Source: Panicum virgatum (taxonomy: Eukaryota > Streptophyta > Magnoliopsida > Poales > Poaceae). From it: 64,000 bases of DNA. The DNA is taken from NCBI RefSeq assembly GCF_016808335.1, contig NC_053139.1, forward strand, positions 33,563,954-33,627,953. The letters run 5' to 3'. Under the pieces are notes generated by a model. That model did no database searches and was not told the DNA's origin. It was given only the letters and a program-made list of their open reading frames with translations. The translations under genes and the position numbers were made by a program. Of this stretch, positions 46,816 through 56,680 are shown piece after piece; within the stretch, counting starts at the first letter, position 1; each line of letters opens with the position of its first letter.

Positions 46816-49334
46816 ATGATGGAACTCACAGATAAATCTGCAGTTAGTGAAAAAACCAGATTCCTGTTCCTGAAGACAAGCTCAAAGAAGAACAAAAGAA
46901 GGAATATGAAGAGCTGGTGGAGAAATTCAAGCGTGAATGCCTCAAATCGTACAGCGTCAACAGATCTAGTGAGGTGATCAAGAAGTTTAATCTTCCATCT
47001 TTCCATCCATTGAAAGAGGCTCAACGTGAAAGCAAGATGATAGACGCAGTTGGCCAAGCTGTGGCGCAAGCTTGCATCAAAAGTGCAACAATCATGGGCA
47101 ACACGGTGCACAATGCAGTAGTCAAGACTTTTGCTGAAGGCATGTTACCAGGGTGCATGGGTCCTTGCTATATACAACCAGATCAAATGCAATATATTCC
47201 CTTGGAGGTGTCTATGGCAGCAGCCCTGTCGGCTCAAGATAGCCAGGCAGGAACAAGCAACAGTAAAACTCCATCCCAGATGACTACTGCGGCATCGGCG
47301 GATACATCAGATCCTATCTACTCAACCATGCCGCCGATTGTTACAACTGTGCAAGATGGATCTGCGTCTGTATTTCCTAAAGGGTGGAATCCTACTACTG
47401 GGTATGGTATGCATCCGGATTTCTTTTCTACGCCACCCAAGATGCAGTTTAATGCATCGGCTTCTCAGCCGATAGCCTCTCAGCCTGATCCATCGGTCGT
47501 TCAGTCGATGGGTACATAGCAGGATGCATCGGCAATACAGCTGAGTGCACAAGGCACATGGAGTCCACAACAGATGGCACAAGCTAATGTATCGGCGCCA
47601 CCGCCGATGACCCCACAGCAGCGTCTTACTATTCTGCTCCAATCCCAGTCTCCTTCAGAAGTATTGTTATCGTAATCTCCGCATCAGAAGGGAATCAACT
47701 GGGTATTCCACAATCAAGCAACTGGACAAATACGGTATGTCAATGTGCCGTACACGGATATTACTGGTCAACAATCGGCTCCACAGCCGACGATGATTCA
47801 GCAGACACCCAATCGAATAGCACGGCAGACACATCAGATGCAATCGGCTGGACAACTGACAGACCATGTAGCTTAGCAACTCGCAATGATGACCAACGCG
47901 GCGAGTGCGGTTTCCCCTCAGCAAATGCCAATAGTTGAGCCGCAACTTGATTGGAGCACAAAGATAGCTAAAGTGATGAGGGAGCAGTTTGGCTTAAGGC
48001 CAAAGCAACAATCTGTTATGTACAAGGCTCCCTATCCTCCGGCTTACAATCAGATTCCTCTCCCACACAAGTACAAGATGCCTGACTTCACAAAGTTCTC
48101 AGGGCAGGGAGAAGTCTCTACGATGGAACATGTTAATAGGTTTCTTCTACAGTTGGGAGAAGCGGGCAACAATGATGCACTCAGAGTCCGTTTGTTCTCC
48201 TTGTCTTTGTCTGGATCGGCCTTTGCTTGGTTCACTACTGTGCCAGCAAATTTCATATTACATTGGGCTGATCTAGAAAGACAATTTCATCAATTCTTCT
48301 ACTCTGGGGTTACTGAATTGAAGTTGACCGATTTGACTGGTTTAAGACAAAGAAACGATGAATCAGTTGCATCTTTTATCCAAAGGTTTAGAGATGTCAA
48401 GAATCGATGTTACAGTTTGGTTCTGTCCGATCAGTAGTTGGCCGATGCAGCATTTAATGGGCTCTTGCCGCATATTAAAGATAAATATGCATCACAGGAG
48501 TTTGAAAGCATTAGCCAGATCGCCAGTTGGATGACAGGAGAGACTCAATCCTACGAGTCTAAGAAGCCTTTTCAGAAGAAGATCAACTATGTGGAGTATT
48601 CTACCAATGATGAGTCTGAAGAGGAGCAAGAAATAGTTGCATCGGCTAAGTGGATATAGAACAGTAAAAAGTCGGTGACGTGTCCGTTTGGGAAGAAAGA
48701 GCCTGAGTCATATGGGTTTGACATCACCAAAGCCGACAAAATCTTTGACTTGTTATTGTCGGAAGGGTTGATTAAGTTGAAGCCATATCACAAGATTCCA
48801 TCGGAGGACGAGCTCAAAAATATAAAGTACTGCAAGTGGCACAATGCCACGTCGCATGACACAAATGAGTGCAAGGTCTTCCGACAGCAGATTCAGATGG
48901 CTTTTGAACAAGGGAGGTTGAAATTTGAGGCTCCCAAGAAGACGATGAATATTGACGGACATCCTTTCGCCACAAACATGGTTGATGTGGCCAGAGATGA
49001 AGGTTCTCCTCGAGCCAAGATTCTGACGTCATCATCGGTCAAGAAATCTAGAACTGTTGATCCTAAAGCACAGATAGCGGCTGATGATGTCAAAGGAAAG
49101 GGTCTGATGAAGGATGCTGAACGTTCATCGGCACCATGTAGACGTGTAACATCTCAAATGCTGTTGAACAAGTTTCAGTGTGATCGTGAAAGGCGGCAGC
49201 GTAGAGAAGAAGAGGAACGACACGAGCAAGATCATTGGAGGTGTCCTTTCTTTGTCTACTGCTGGGAAGAAGGGTTGACGTTGCCATCGGCATATGATTG
49301 TCTAGAATGCAAAGGTCAAGGCAGCCGATCATAG
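46816..49334 (+). pseudogene. gag of the 9.3 kb element, multiple stops
   Basis: The ATG at 46816 opens a short frame that slips near 46857. The main frame runs 46917-49334 and is broken by stops at 47517, about 47673, about 47874, 48435 and 48657. 47886-48437 contains the retrotransposon gag core (MPDFTKFSGQGEVSTMEHVN; LSLSGSAFAWFTTVP; FRDVKNRC). Near the end is a Cys-rich stretch CPFFVYC...CLEC that may be the zinc-knuckle equivalent. After 49334 further gag-tail pieces (SQKRRVQRLRQLE) are readable up to about 49770. Confidence 0.85.
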
Positions 49335-49924
49335 GAAAGGTCACGTCATGAGCCCTATCAGCGTGAGTGCACTCCTGTGCATGATCGGCTAGGAAAAAGG
49401 GCATCCGTGCATGATCAACTGGGGGGCAGGACAATGCTACGTGATCCTGCTGGGAGAAGAGTGCCTGTACATGTTCGGCTAGAATAGGTGGCCGATGACA
49501 GAGTGCAAGATGACCAGCCGATGCGAAGAGATCCAGAGCGTGAACCTGATCGCACGGATCAATCTCAATGGTGTCCAGGGGGTTTGACCAGGTCTCAGAA
49601 GCGACGTGTTCAGAGGTTACGCCAGCTGGAGATCTTTGAAGAAGAGCGAGAATAGACTCTGAACAAGAAAGGAGTCAAATCACAGGTCTGGCGTGTCAAG
49701 GCTAAGGCCGGTGGTGAATCGGCCAGTAACAGTTCCACACCGATCCAAGCAGTCGGTTCTTCAGAAAGTTCCTAATGGATGTGTTCCTAGAAGAAGAAGA
49801 AGAAGGGAAATTGGGACAGGGATTTACGTCGGCCGATTTGTTAGAAGAAATTGATATTGGGGATGGTGACAGACCAAGGCCGACGTTTATTAGTGCCAAT
49901 TTGGATCCCAAATAAAAACAGGAA

Positions 49925-51537
49925 TTGAAGAGTTTATTAAAAGAATACAAATATTGCTTTGCTTGGGAATACTATGAGATGTCTGGCTTGGATAGGTCTA
50001 TTGTGGAACATCGTTTGCCTATAAAACCAGGATATCGGCCACACCAACAAGGAGCAAGACGGTGCAATCCTAAGATTTTGCCAGATTTAAAGGCTGAGAT
50101 CACACGATTAATTAAGGCTAATTTTATTTGGCAGTGTCGTTATGCCGAATGGATTTCTAATGTGGTTCCTGTTTATAAGAAGAATGGCAAACTATGAGTG
50201 TGCATTGATTTCAGGGATCTCAACAAAGCTACGCCGATGGATGGTTACCCTATGCCGATAGCTGATATATTGGTAGATGCTGCTGCTGGGCATAAAGTGA
50301 TCAGTTTTATGGATGGTAATGCTGGATACAATCAGATCTTTATGGCAGAGGAAGACATCCACAAGACTACGTTCAGATGTCCAGGGCATCTCGGTTTATT
50401 CTAGTGGGTAGTTATGACCTTCGGATTAAAAAATGCCAGTGCCACGTACCAAAGGGCCATGAATTATATCTTTCATGAACTCACCGGCAAAATTGTGGAG
50501 ATATACATTGATGACGTGGTTGTGAAGTCAAAGGGGCACCAAGAACATTTGGCCGATCTGCGTAAAGCTTTGGAATGTACCAGAAGACATGGTTTAAAGA
50601 TGAATCCAAACAAATGCGCTTTTGGTGTATCAGCTGGCCAATTTTTGGGTTTTATGGTACATGAACGAGGCATTGAAATTAGTCAGAAGACTATATCAGC
50701 TATCGACAAAGTTGAAGCCCCTACGACGAAGGTTGAACTTCAATCATTGATCGGTAAGATTAATTTTATTTGAAGATTTATATCTAATCTGTCGGGAAAA
50801 ATTCAGCCGTTCAGTTCTTTACTGAAGTTGAAGGCCGATCAGGAATTTGTATGGAGAGAGGAATATCAGAAGGCATTGGATGAAATCAAACATTATCTGG
50901 TAAAGCCTCCGGTATTGGTTCCTCCCCAAAAGCACAAACTGTTTAAATTGTATTTATCGGCTAATGAGCGTGCTATCGGATCGGCCCTTATTTAAGAATT
51001 TGAAGAAAAAAAAGAGCTATTTATTTTGTGAGTAGAAGGTTGCTGGATGCTGAAACCAGGTATTCTCCTGTCGAGAGATTATGTCTTTGCTTATACTTCT
51101 CCTGTACCAAGCTTAGACATTATTTATTATCGGCTGAATGTGTTGTTGTGAGCAAAGATGATGTTATTAGATATATGCTCTCATTGCCGATTTTAAAAGG
51201 GAGAATAGGGAAATGGATTTTGGCATTATCAGAATTTGATTTGAGATATGAATCGGCTAAAGCAGTTAAGGGTCAAGCCATAGCCGATTTTGTTGTGCAA
51301 CACTATGGACCAGAGCTAAGCATGGTAGATCTTGTTCCTTGGACTTTATTCTTTGATGGATCTTCGTGTGGGAACGGATCTGGAATTGGTGTGGTGCTGA
51401 TTTCCCCTCGTGCTATTCTCAAGGGAATTCAATTACTTCGAGAGATCAAAGCCGATGCTGTTGAGATTTTTGGAGATCATAGTTTATCTTGGTGGCCACT
51501 GATTATTTCACCAAGTGGGTTGAAGCAATTCCTCTGA
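49925..51537 (+). pseudogene. Reverse transcriptase and truncated RNase H of the 9.3 kb element
   Basis: One frame covers 49925-50999 with stops at 50195, 50402, 50771 and 50993. It holds RT motifs IDFRDLNKAT, MDGNAGYNQI and the catalytic YIDD at about 50504. A slip in the A-run near 51005 moves to the frame of 51028-51537, which ends the RT-RNase H link (RRLLDAETRYSP) and starts RNase H (LFFDGSSCGNGSG). RNase H is cut short near 51480, where integrase sequence follows. Confidence 0.88.
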
Positions 51538-52360
51538 AAAATGTTACATCAAAAGAGATGATTGAATTCGTCAAAGAATATATTATCTATCGGTTTGGTA
51601 TTCCTCAGACCATTACGACCGATCAGGATACTATGTTCACGTCAGATGAATTTAGGGAATTTGCTACTAGAATGGGGATTAAATTGCTGAATTTTTCTCC
51701 ATATTATGCCCAAGCTAACGGTCAGGCAGAAGAATCTAATAAAGGGGTCATCAAATTGATCAAGAGAAAGATTGATGAATATCCTAGAAAGTGGCATACT
51801 GTACTTCATGAAGCTTTATGGGCATACAGAATGGCTTGTCATGGTACTACAAAGGTGTCTCCATATCATTTGGTATACAGACATGAAGTTGTTCTCCCAT
51901 GGGAGTTAAAACTTGATTCACGGCGTGTCACGTTTCAGAATCAATTAACGGCCGATGAATATTCTGCTCTGATGAAAAATGAATTAGAGGATTTGGCTGG
52001 CCGATGAATATTCTGCTCTGATGAAAAATGAATTAGAGGATTTGGCTGGCCATCGGCTGAAGGCTCTCATAAATATTGAGGCAAATAAAGCCAGAGTTAG
52101 CCGATGGTACGATAAAAAAGTAAAAGCCAAAACCTTTGAGCAAGGGGAATTGGTTTGGAAGTTGATACTGCCGATAGGAACAAAGAGTTCAAAATTTGGC
52201 AAATAGTTGCCGATGTGGGAAGGACCATTCAGAGTAAACATATGTGTTCCTGGCAATGCCTATATTTTAGAGACACTCGAAGGGGAAGAGTATTCTAGAA
52301 CTCTTAATGGGAAGTATCTGAAGAAATATTACCCAAGCATTTGGGTAGATGCATAGCCGA
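51489..52360 (+). pseudogene. Integrase remnant of the 9.3 kb element
   Basis: 51489-52007 gives the catalytic core (VATDYFTKWVE; TTDQDTMFTSDEF; PYYAQANGQAEESNK, i.e. the D,D,E residues). The zinc-binding N-terminal domain is missing because of the deletion at about 51480. A 49-bp tandem duplication at 51951 shifts the frame and stops it at 52005. The C-terminal part (ARVSRWYDKKVKAKTFEQG; GPFRVNICVPGNAY) follows with another stop at about 52204. Confidence 0.85.
51951..52048 (+). repeat. Perfect 49-bp tandem duplication in integrase
   Basis: 51951-51999 and 52000-52048 are identical (gccgatgaatattctgctct...). 49 is not a multiple of 3, so it breaks the frame. Confidence 0.92.
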
Positions 52361-52711
52361 TTAAGTAAAAAGATTGGTTGAATTCAAGATAGCCAATGCA
52401 GAGAGTGTATTGCCTTTAGCACGAAAAATAAGAAAAGGCTTGATCATATCGTAATGCGTTCAAGTGTTTTCGTGGCCGATATGACATGTATCGCCCTTAG
52501 ATCAAAAAAATCTAATCCAGAGATGCATGATTTAGGTTTGACTTGGTTTTTTGGTTCGATTGTGATCGCAAGAAGGCATTGGTATATTTGGAGCGATTGT
52601 GAGATAGAAATTAATGCAAAATACAGTAAAGATAGAAGACAAGAGCCAACGAGGGAAGCCATTCATTGATTATATTTACAAAAGCCAGAATAGGCTGTTA
52701 CATGCTACAAC

Positions 52712-53402
52712 CTAGTCTGACTCTTCCCCGAAGAGGTTGCTAATGACCCCCTCCGAGCTAACGTCACGGGCGACGGCATCAGCAGGGTAGTAGAGGTCCT
52801 CAATAAGCTCCTCGAAGGCATCGCGCCGCGCCCTCGTGACATGGTGGAGATGACGGCGATGGCTCTGGCGGCGCCCTCGTGAGCCCCGTACTCGGTGACC
52901 TCGGTGACGCGGGCTGGAATGTTTTGGAGGCACGCGGCGACGGTGTCCCCCCTTGCATTCACCGAGTCAATGGTAACTCAAGCGGCGTCCAGTAGATACT
53001 GGACTTGTGCCTCTAGCTCTAAGAAAGAGGAAGGGATTAGAGTGGAAGATCTAAAGGTCATTAAAGAAGACATGGTTCCAAAACTTACTTGCGGCCTTGG
53101 TGTCGGCGCTGGTGAGTTGGCCACGGATGATAACCTGGTCCGTCCATGCCCGGTCGAGGTCGCTACGGGCCTCGTTGAGCTGGCGGAGGAGGCCGCGGAT
53201 GTACTCCTGGGTGCCTGCGTCCAGGATCCGGAAGTTTGGGGGGAGTTCCATGGCAGCGTATCTACAGAGAAGAGCAGATGGTCAAAAGCAGATCAGAGAT
53301 GCAGCATTTACAGAGAAGAAAACAATGACTTACCCTAGATGGGGGCGGAGTGGCGGAGGAGCATCAGAGGAGCCCTCACCGATGCGCTTGTCGTTGGCCA
53401 TC
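52712..53402 (-). pseudogene. Antisense ORF of the gypsy element, with introns
   Basis: Minus strand: the start MANDKRIGEGSSDAPPPLRP at 53402 ends at a donor CTAGG|GTAAGT (about 53334). An acceptor CTGTAG near 53263 leads to MELPPNFRILDAGTQEYIRG...RAWTDQVIIRG, closed by a donor CAA|GTAAGT near 53088. An acceptor TTCTTAG near 53022 leads to LEAQVQYLLDAA, a TGA, then VNARGDTVAACLQN and, after frame slips, FEELIEDLYYPADAVARD and FGEESD with a stop at 52712. Position and strand match antisense ORFs described for Tat-group elements. Function unknown; this copy is broken. Confidence 0.65.
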
Positions 53403-53790
53403 TGTCTTGAAGAAGGAGAGGAGGCTAGGGTTTTTTGGGCTGGAAGAAGAAGAAGGCAAAGAAAGCTTTGGCCGATGAAGAGAATACAGTGTCGATGGGG
53501 TGATTTATAGCCCAAGGCAGGGAAGGTGAATCGGTTACGTGCCCCAGCATATCCCTTACTCTTGGGTCTAATCGAGGGACGTGGGGGTAAAAAGACGGAA
53601 GGTGAATCAGCAGATTCTCATTGTGCGGACGAGAAGATGAAGGGTTGAGGGCAAAGAAGAGATTTTCACTCGCCACCCGCACGGGAAGCGAAGCTGCAGT
53701 AAGTGAAAAGACCGTTCGGCAGCATAATCATGACAAAGGTTTAATTTCAAAGTAAAAAGGACATTTTTACTCCGAAATTGGGGGGGCATG

Positions 53791-54923
53791 TGTTGACACC
53801 ATTTTTTAACACGTGTCAACGAAGGTGATTTCGGTGAAGGAAAGGTTGCCGATTTGAAAGAAACCAAAAGATGCACAGTGTTGGAATCGGCCGATCGAGT
53901 CCGTCTGATGGACCTGAGGAGTATGCCGCGAAGATGCTGATTTGTCCGTTCTGGTGCTCGGCCGATGGAGAGTTACCGATGAAGTCCAGGAAGGAGAAGA
54001 GGATACGGACTCTACGAAAATCTTGATGATTCGGTTGTAACATTTTAAGTAGTTTATCTTTTAGATAGTCCTTTCTTTAGAGTCAAGTAATGTTTGCCGT
54101 AATCAGCTAGGACTTGATAGCGCTAGGCTATATATATCAGTTATAAGGGACCGAAAAAACTGGATACACATCCAATACAAAAAAATTTACAATTCCTTTG
54201 TACTTTTTCGGCGACTTCGCTTTTTCTTTTCTTTTTTCGACGAGTTCTTTCAAGTTGATCAAGGACGCCTCACATTCGAGCGACTAGATTTGCTGGTGAG
54301 TTTTTGTTTTATCGAGTATATTTGAGCTTTAGCTACCGGGCGTATTGATGTGGCTTCGTTCAAATCTATTCAAAAGTTATCGAGTTTATCTAGGCTTTGA
54401 CTTCCGGGCACATCGCTGTCGTCTCGTCTAGATTTATTCACCAATTATCGATATCGGCTAGATTTGTAGGTTTTCCTATGCTTTTTGGCCATTATCACAT
54501 CTAAAAACATACTAGATCGGCTTTAGGTTTTGGAGTAACACTTTTGTTATATGAAGAGCCGGTTTAGATTTGTTTTTAGTTTCATATCATCTGAGTTACA
54601 CATTCGTAACCTAGATCTTTTCATACATACACGACTGGCTGTTTAAAGCCGGTTTTGTCGTTTAGTGTATCGGCTGATCCTGCCGATACGCTCGTTTACT
54701 ACGTGCTTGCATTTAATATCTTTTTGTCGTCCATAATATCGGCAAAGCTTGCCGTTACGCCCACCTGAGAGATATTCGGAATCCCAGCCGATACGCTCTC
54801 GAATTTGACTTTGTTTTCTCCCTTGTCAATTTCAGGTCAAATTAACTGGCACGCTTGGTTGACTTTTTCGTGCATGGCGAACACTTGCCCTTGGATTCCA
54901 GTGTGTTGATTTTTGTGTCAACA
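53791..54923 (+). repeat. 3' LTR of the 9.3 kb gypsy element
   Basis: 1133 bp, TGTTGACACC...GTCAACA, preceded by attgggggggcatg (polypurine tract) at about 53776-53790. Diverged from the 5' LTR mostly by single substitutions. Confidence 0.92.
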
Positions 54924-55252
54924 GTGATCACCATGATACTCTTCCAACTCGGTTATCTAGTTTACGGTCTTAATAATTGTGGGATGAGACTTTCCACTAA
55001 GACTGACCTTATTATGATACTATAGTAGTATTGTTTAAAAAAATTGAGAAATATGGTTTTTACTATGCTTCGAAAAGAACATTTTTACATTAAGACTTTA
55101 AACTTGACACGCAACTTCTCTAAAAATAGAGTATTTATGAGTGGATGAGCTTATCCTTCCAAAGATCCGTATGTAAGGAGTACGCAACAATAACCTATCT
55201 CGAAAGTCAGCGTGTGCATGTGACAACTTCCTTGTCGGCCTGTAGCCTCCTA

Positions 55253-55509
55253 CTCCCTCCTTCCCTGTTTATAAGGCATACACGTATATCAAGATTCAAA
55301 CCTTGTCATCTTTGACCAATAATTTGACTATTAAATTTTTATTTTTATAATGCAAATTTCATATGATTGGATTCATAATCAAATATATTTTACAATGATT
55401 ATAAGTTTATAATCAAAAGTGATATAATATATGATAAATAAATGGTCAAAGTGTTGTTTAGAAGACCGTGTCATGTTCCACCATGCCTTATAAACGGGGA
55501 AGGAGGGAG
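55253..55509. mobile_element. Stowaway-like MITE (257 bp)
   Basis: Inverted ends CTCCCTCCTTCCCTGTTTAT and ATAAACGGGGAAGGAGGGAG with flanking TA (55251-55252, 55510-55511). The interior is AT-rich. Confidence 0.88.
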
Positions 55510-55899
55510 TATTATTTGTTCCTGCGAAAACCGCGTAGCCGCCTTAAAATGATATTCAAATTCCATGTATCCACCATATAATTAACTTGTAGTACAGGTC
55601 AACTTACAATTGTCATAAACTTACTAAGTTGGCCAAACATCTATCCTTAAAGTGCAAGGTTTTTGCAGAAATAAATTTGTAGATTAGGAAGCAACTCTTC
55701 CTGTTCTGTTCGGTTGGTCCAGAAGCCGGCTGATTCCGATTGATTCAATAGTTTTTGTGTGAGAAGAAATAAGCCGAAAGAAGACAGCTGGTGGTGCTGC
55801 TATTGGCTAGCAGAACAGAGTGGAGCATAGTGACATAATAACGTTTCAGAGTGCCGATCTTTGTCAAACATATATGAATGTTGAGTACTGATGAATTAA

Positions 55900-56138
55900 T
55901 GTGAGATCCGGCCCAATTTGATGTGGCCCAGTTGTGTCCCATGAGTGTTGTATGCACATGTTTAGTACCATCTTACTAGTTGAGCAAGGGTGAAGTCAAC
56001 TTATAAGTCTTTGTCCTCCAGCTATAGCACCTCCAGATAAACCCTTTTACCTGAAGCGAGGACGAAAGCGTAAAGTAAGTTGCTATGTGTAAGCAGACTC
56101 GCCCCTCGGAAGGGCTGGATTGTGCGCGGGGTGTTACA
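55900..56138. mobile_element. Short solo LTR (239 bp), TRIM-like
   Basis: Starts TGTGAGATCCGGCCC and ends GCGGGGTGTTACA. Perfect target copies ATTAA at 55895-55899 and 56139-56143. The size fits a TRIM or other small non-autonomous LTR family. It lies about 540 bp upstream of the ACX4 ATG. Confidence 0.82.
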
Positions 56139-56143
56139 ATTAA

Positions 56144-56680
56144 TGACACAAATCATGGATTAGTACAATGAGCAAATAAAATTAAAAACTTTTCTCAAGT
56201 GGACGCGTCTGCATTGCATGTTAGGCATGTGTTAAAGCCTTAATTACTTAGGGGGTGTGTTTGGATCCAACAAGTAATAAAAGTACTAAAGTTTAGCACT
56301 AGCCCATCCAAACAAAAGTGCCAATGGGTGGATTACAATTTTAGCCAAGACTTGAAAACTTTAGCAAGAGTAGGAGTTCTAATAGGTGCCCTTAGAATTA
56401 TCAATTAGCATATTTTAAGTAAGCTTCACTGTATAGTATATATATATTAAACGCATTGATACCGTTTTTTCAACTTCCACACGGGTTGAGTACTCCATCT
56501 CGTGCACATTAGAGTATTATAAACAGCTGGTCAGTGCTTCCGGCCTCCGATCCGATCCATTGCTGCATCCAGTTCGTGTATAAAAACGCATGTACAACTA
56601 TACAACATCGCGCTAATTAACTCTCGCTTACAGTTCTCGGCAATACCAAACAGTCTCTGGAGATCGTTCCAAAGGACGAC
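56144..56680. other. Proximal upstream region of ACX4
   Basis: 56252-56400 (gggggtgtgtttggatcc... ) resembles a grass MITE but its right border is unclear. The leader likely begins around 56550-56600, after tataaaaacg at 56578-56587, a possible TATA region. The ATG is at 56681. Confidence 0.45.

Larger units (their letters stand above)
45642..54923 (+). mobile_element. Full-length Ty3/gypsy retrotransposon (9282 bp)
   Basis: Two LTRs (45642-46775 and 53791-54923), perfect 5-bp target copies GTGAT (45637-45641 and 54924-54928), a primer-binding region TTGGCACGCCTGGTGGGAC just after the 5' LTR, gag, RT, RNase H and integrase in gypsy order, and a polypurine G-run before the 3' LTR. An intron-containing antisense ORF lies between pol and the 3' LTR, a trait of the Tat group. 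All coding parts are disrupted and no protease is recognised. Confidence 0.93.
45547..55008. mobile_element. Tourist-like MITE split by a gypsy element
   Basis: The left half 45547-45641 begins GGCCAATCTCAATGAGAGTG. The right half 54924-55008 ends in the inverted counterpart (reverse complement GGTCAGTCTTAGTGG). TTA flanks both outer ends (45544-45546, 55009-55011), as for PIF/Harbinger MITEs. The pieces total about 175 bp without the insertion. Confidence 0.72.
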
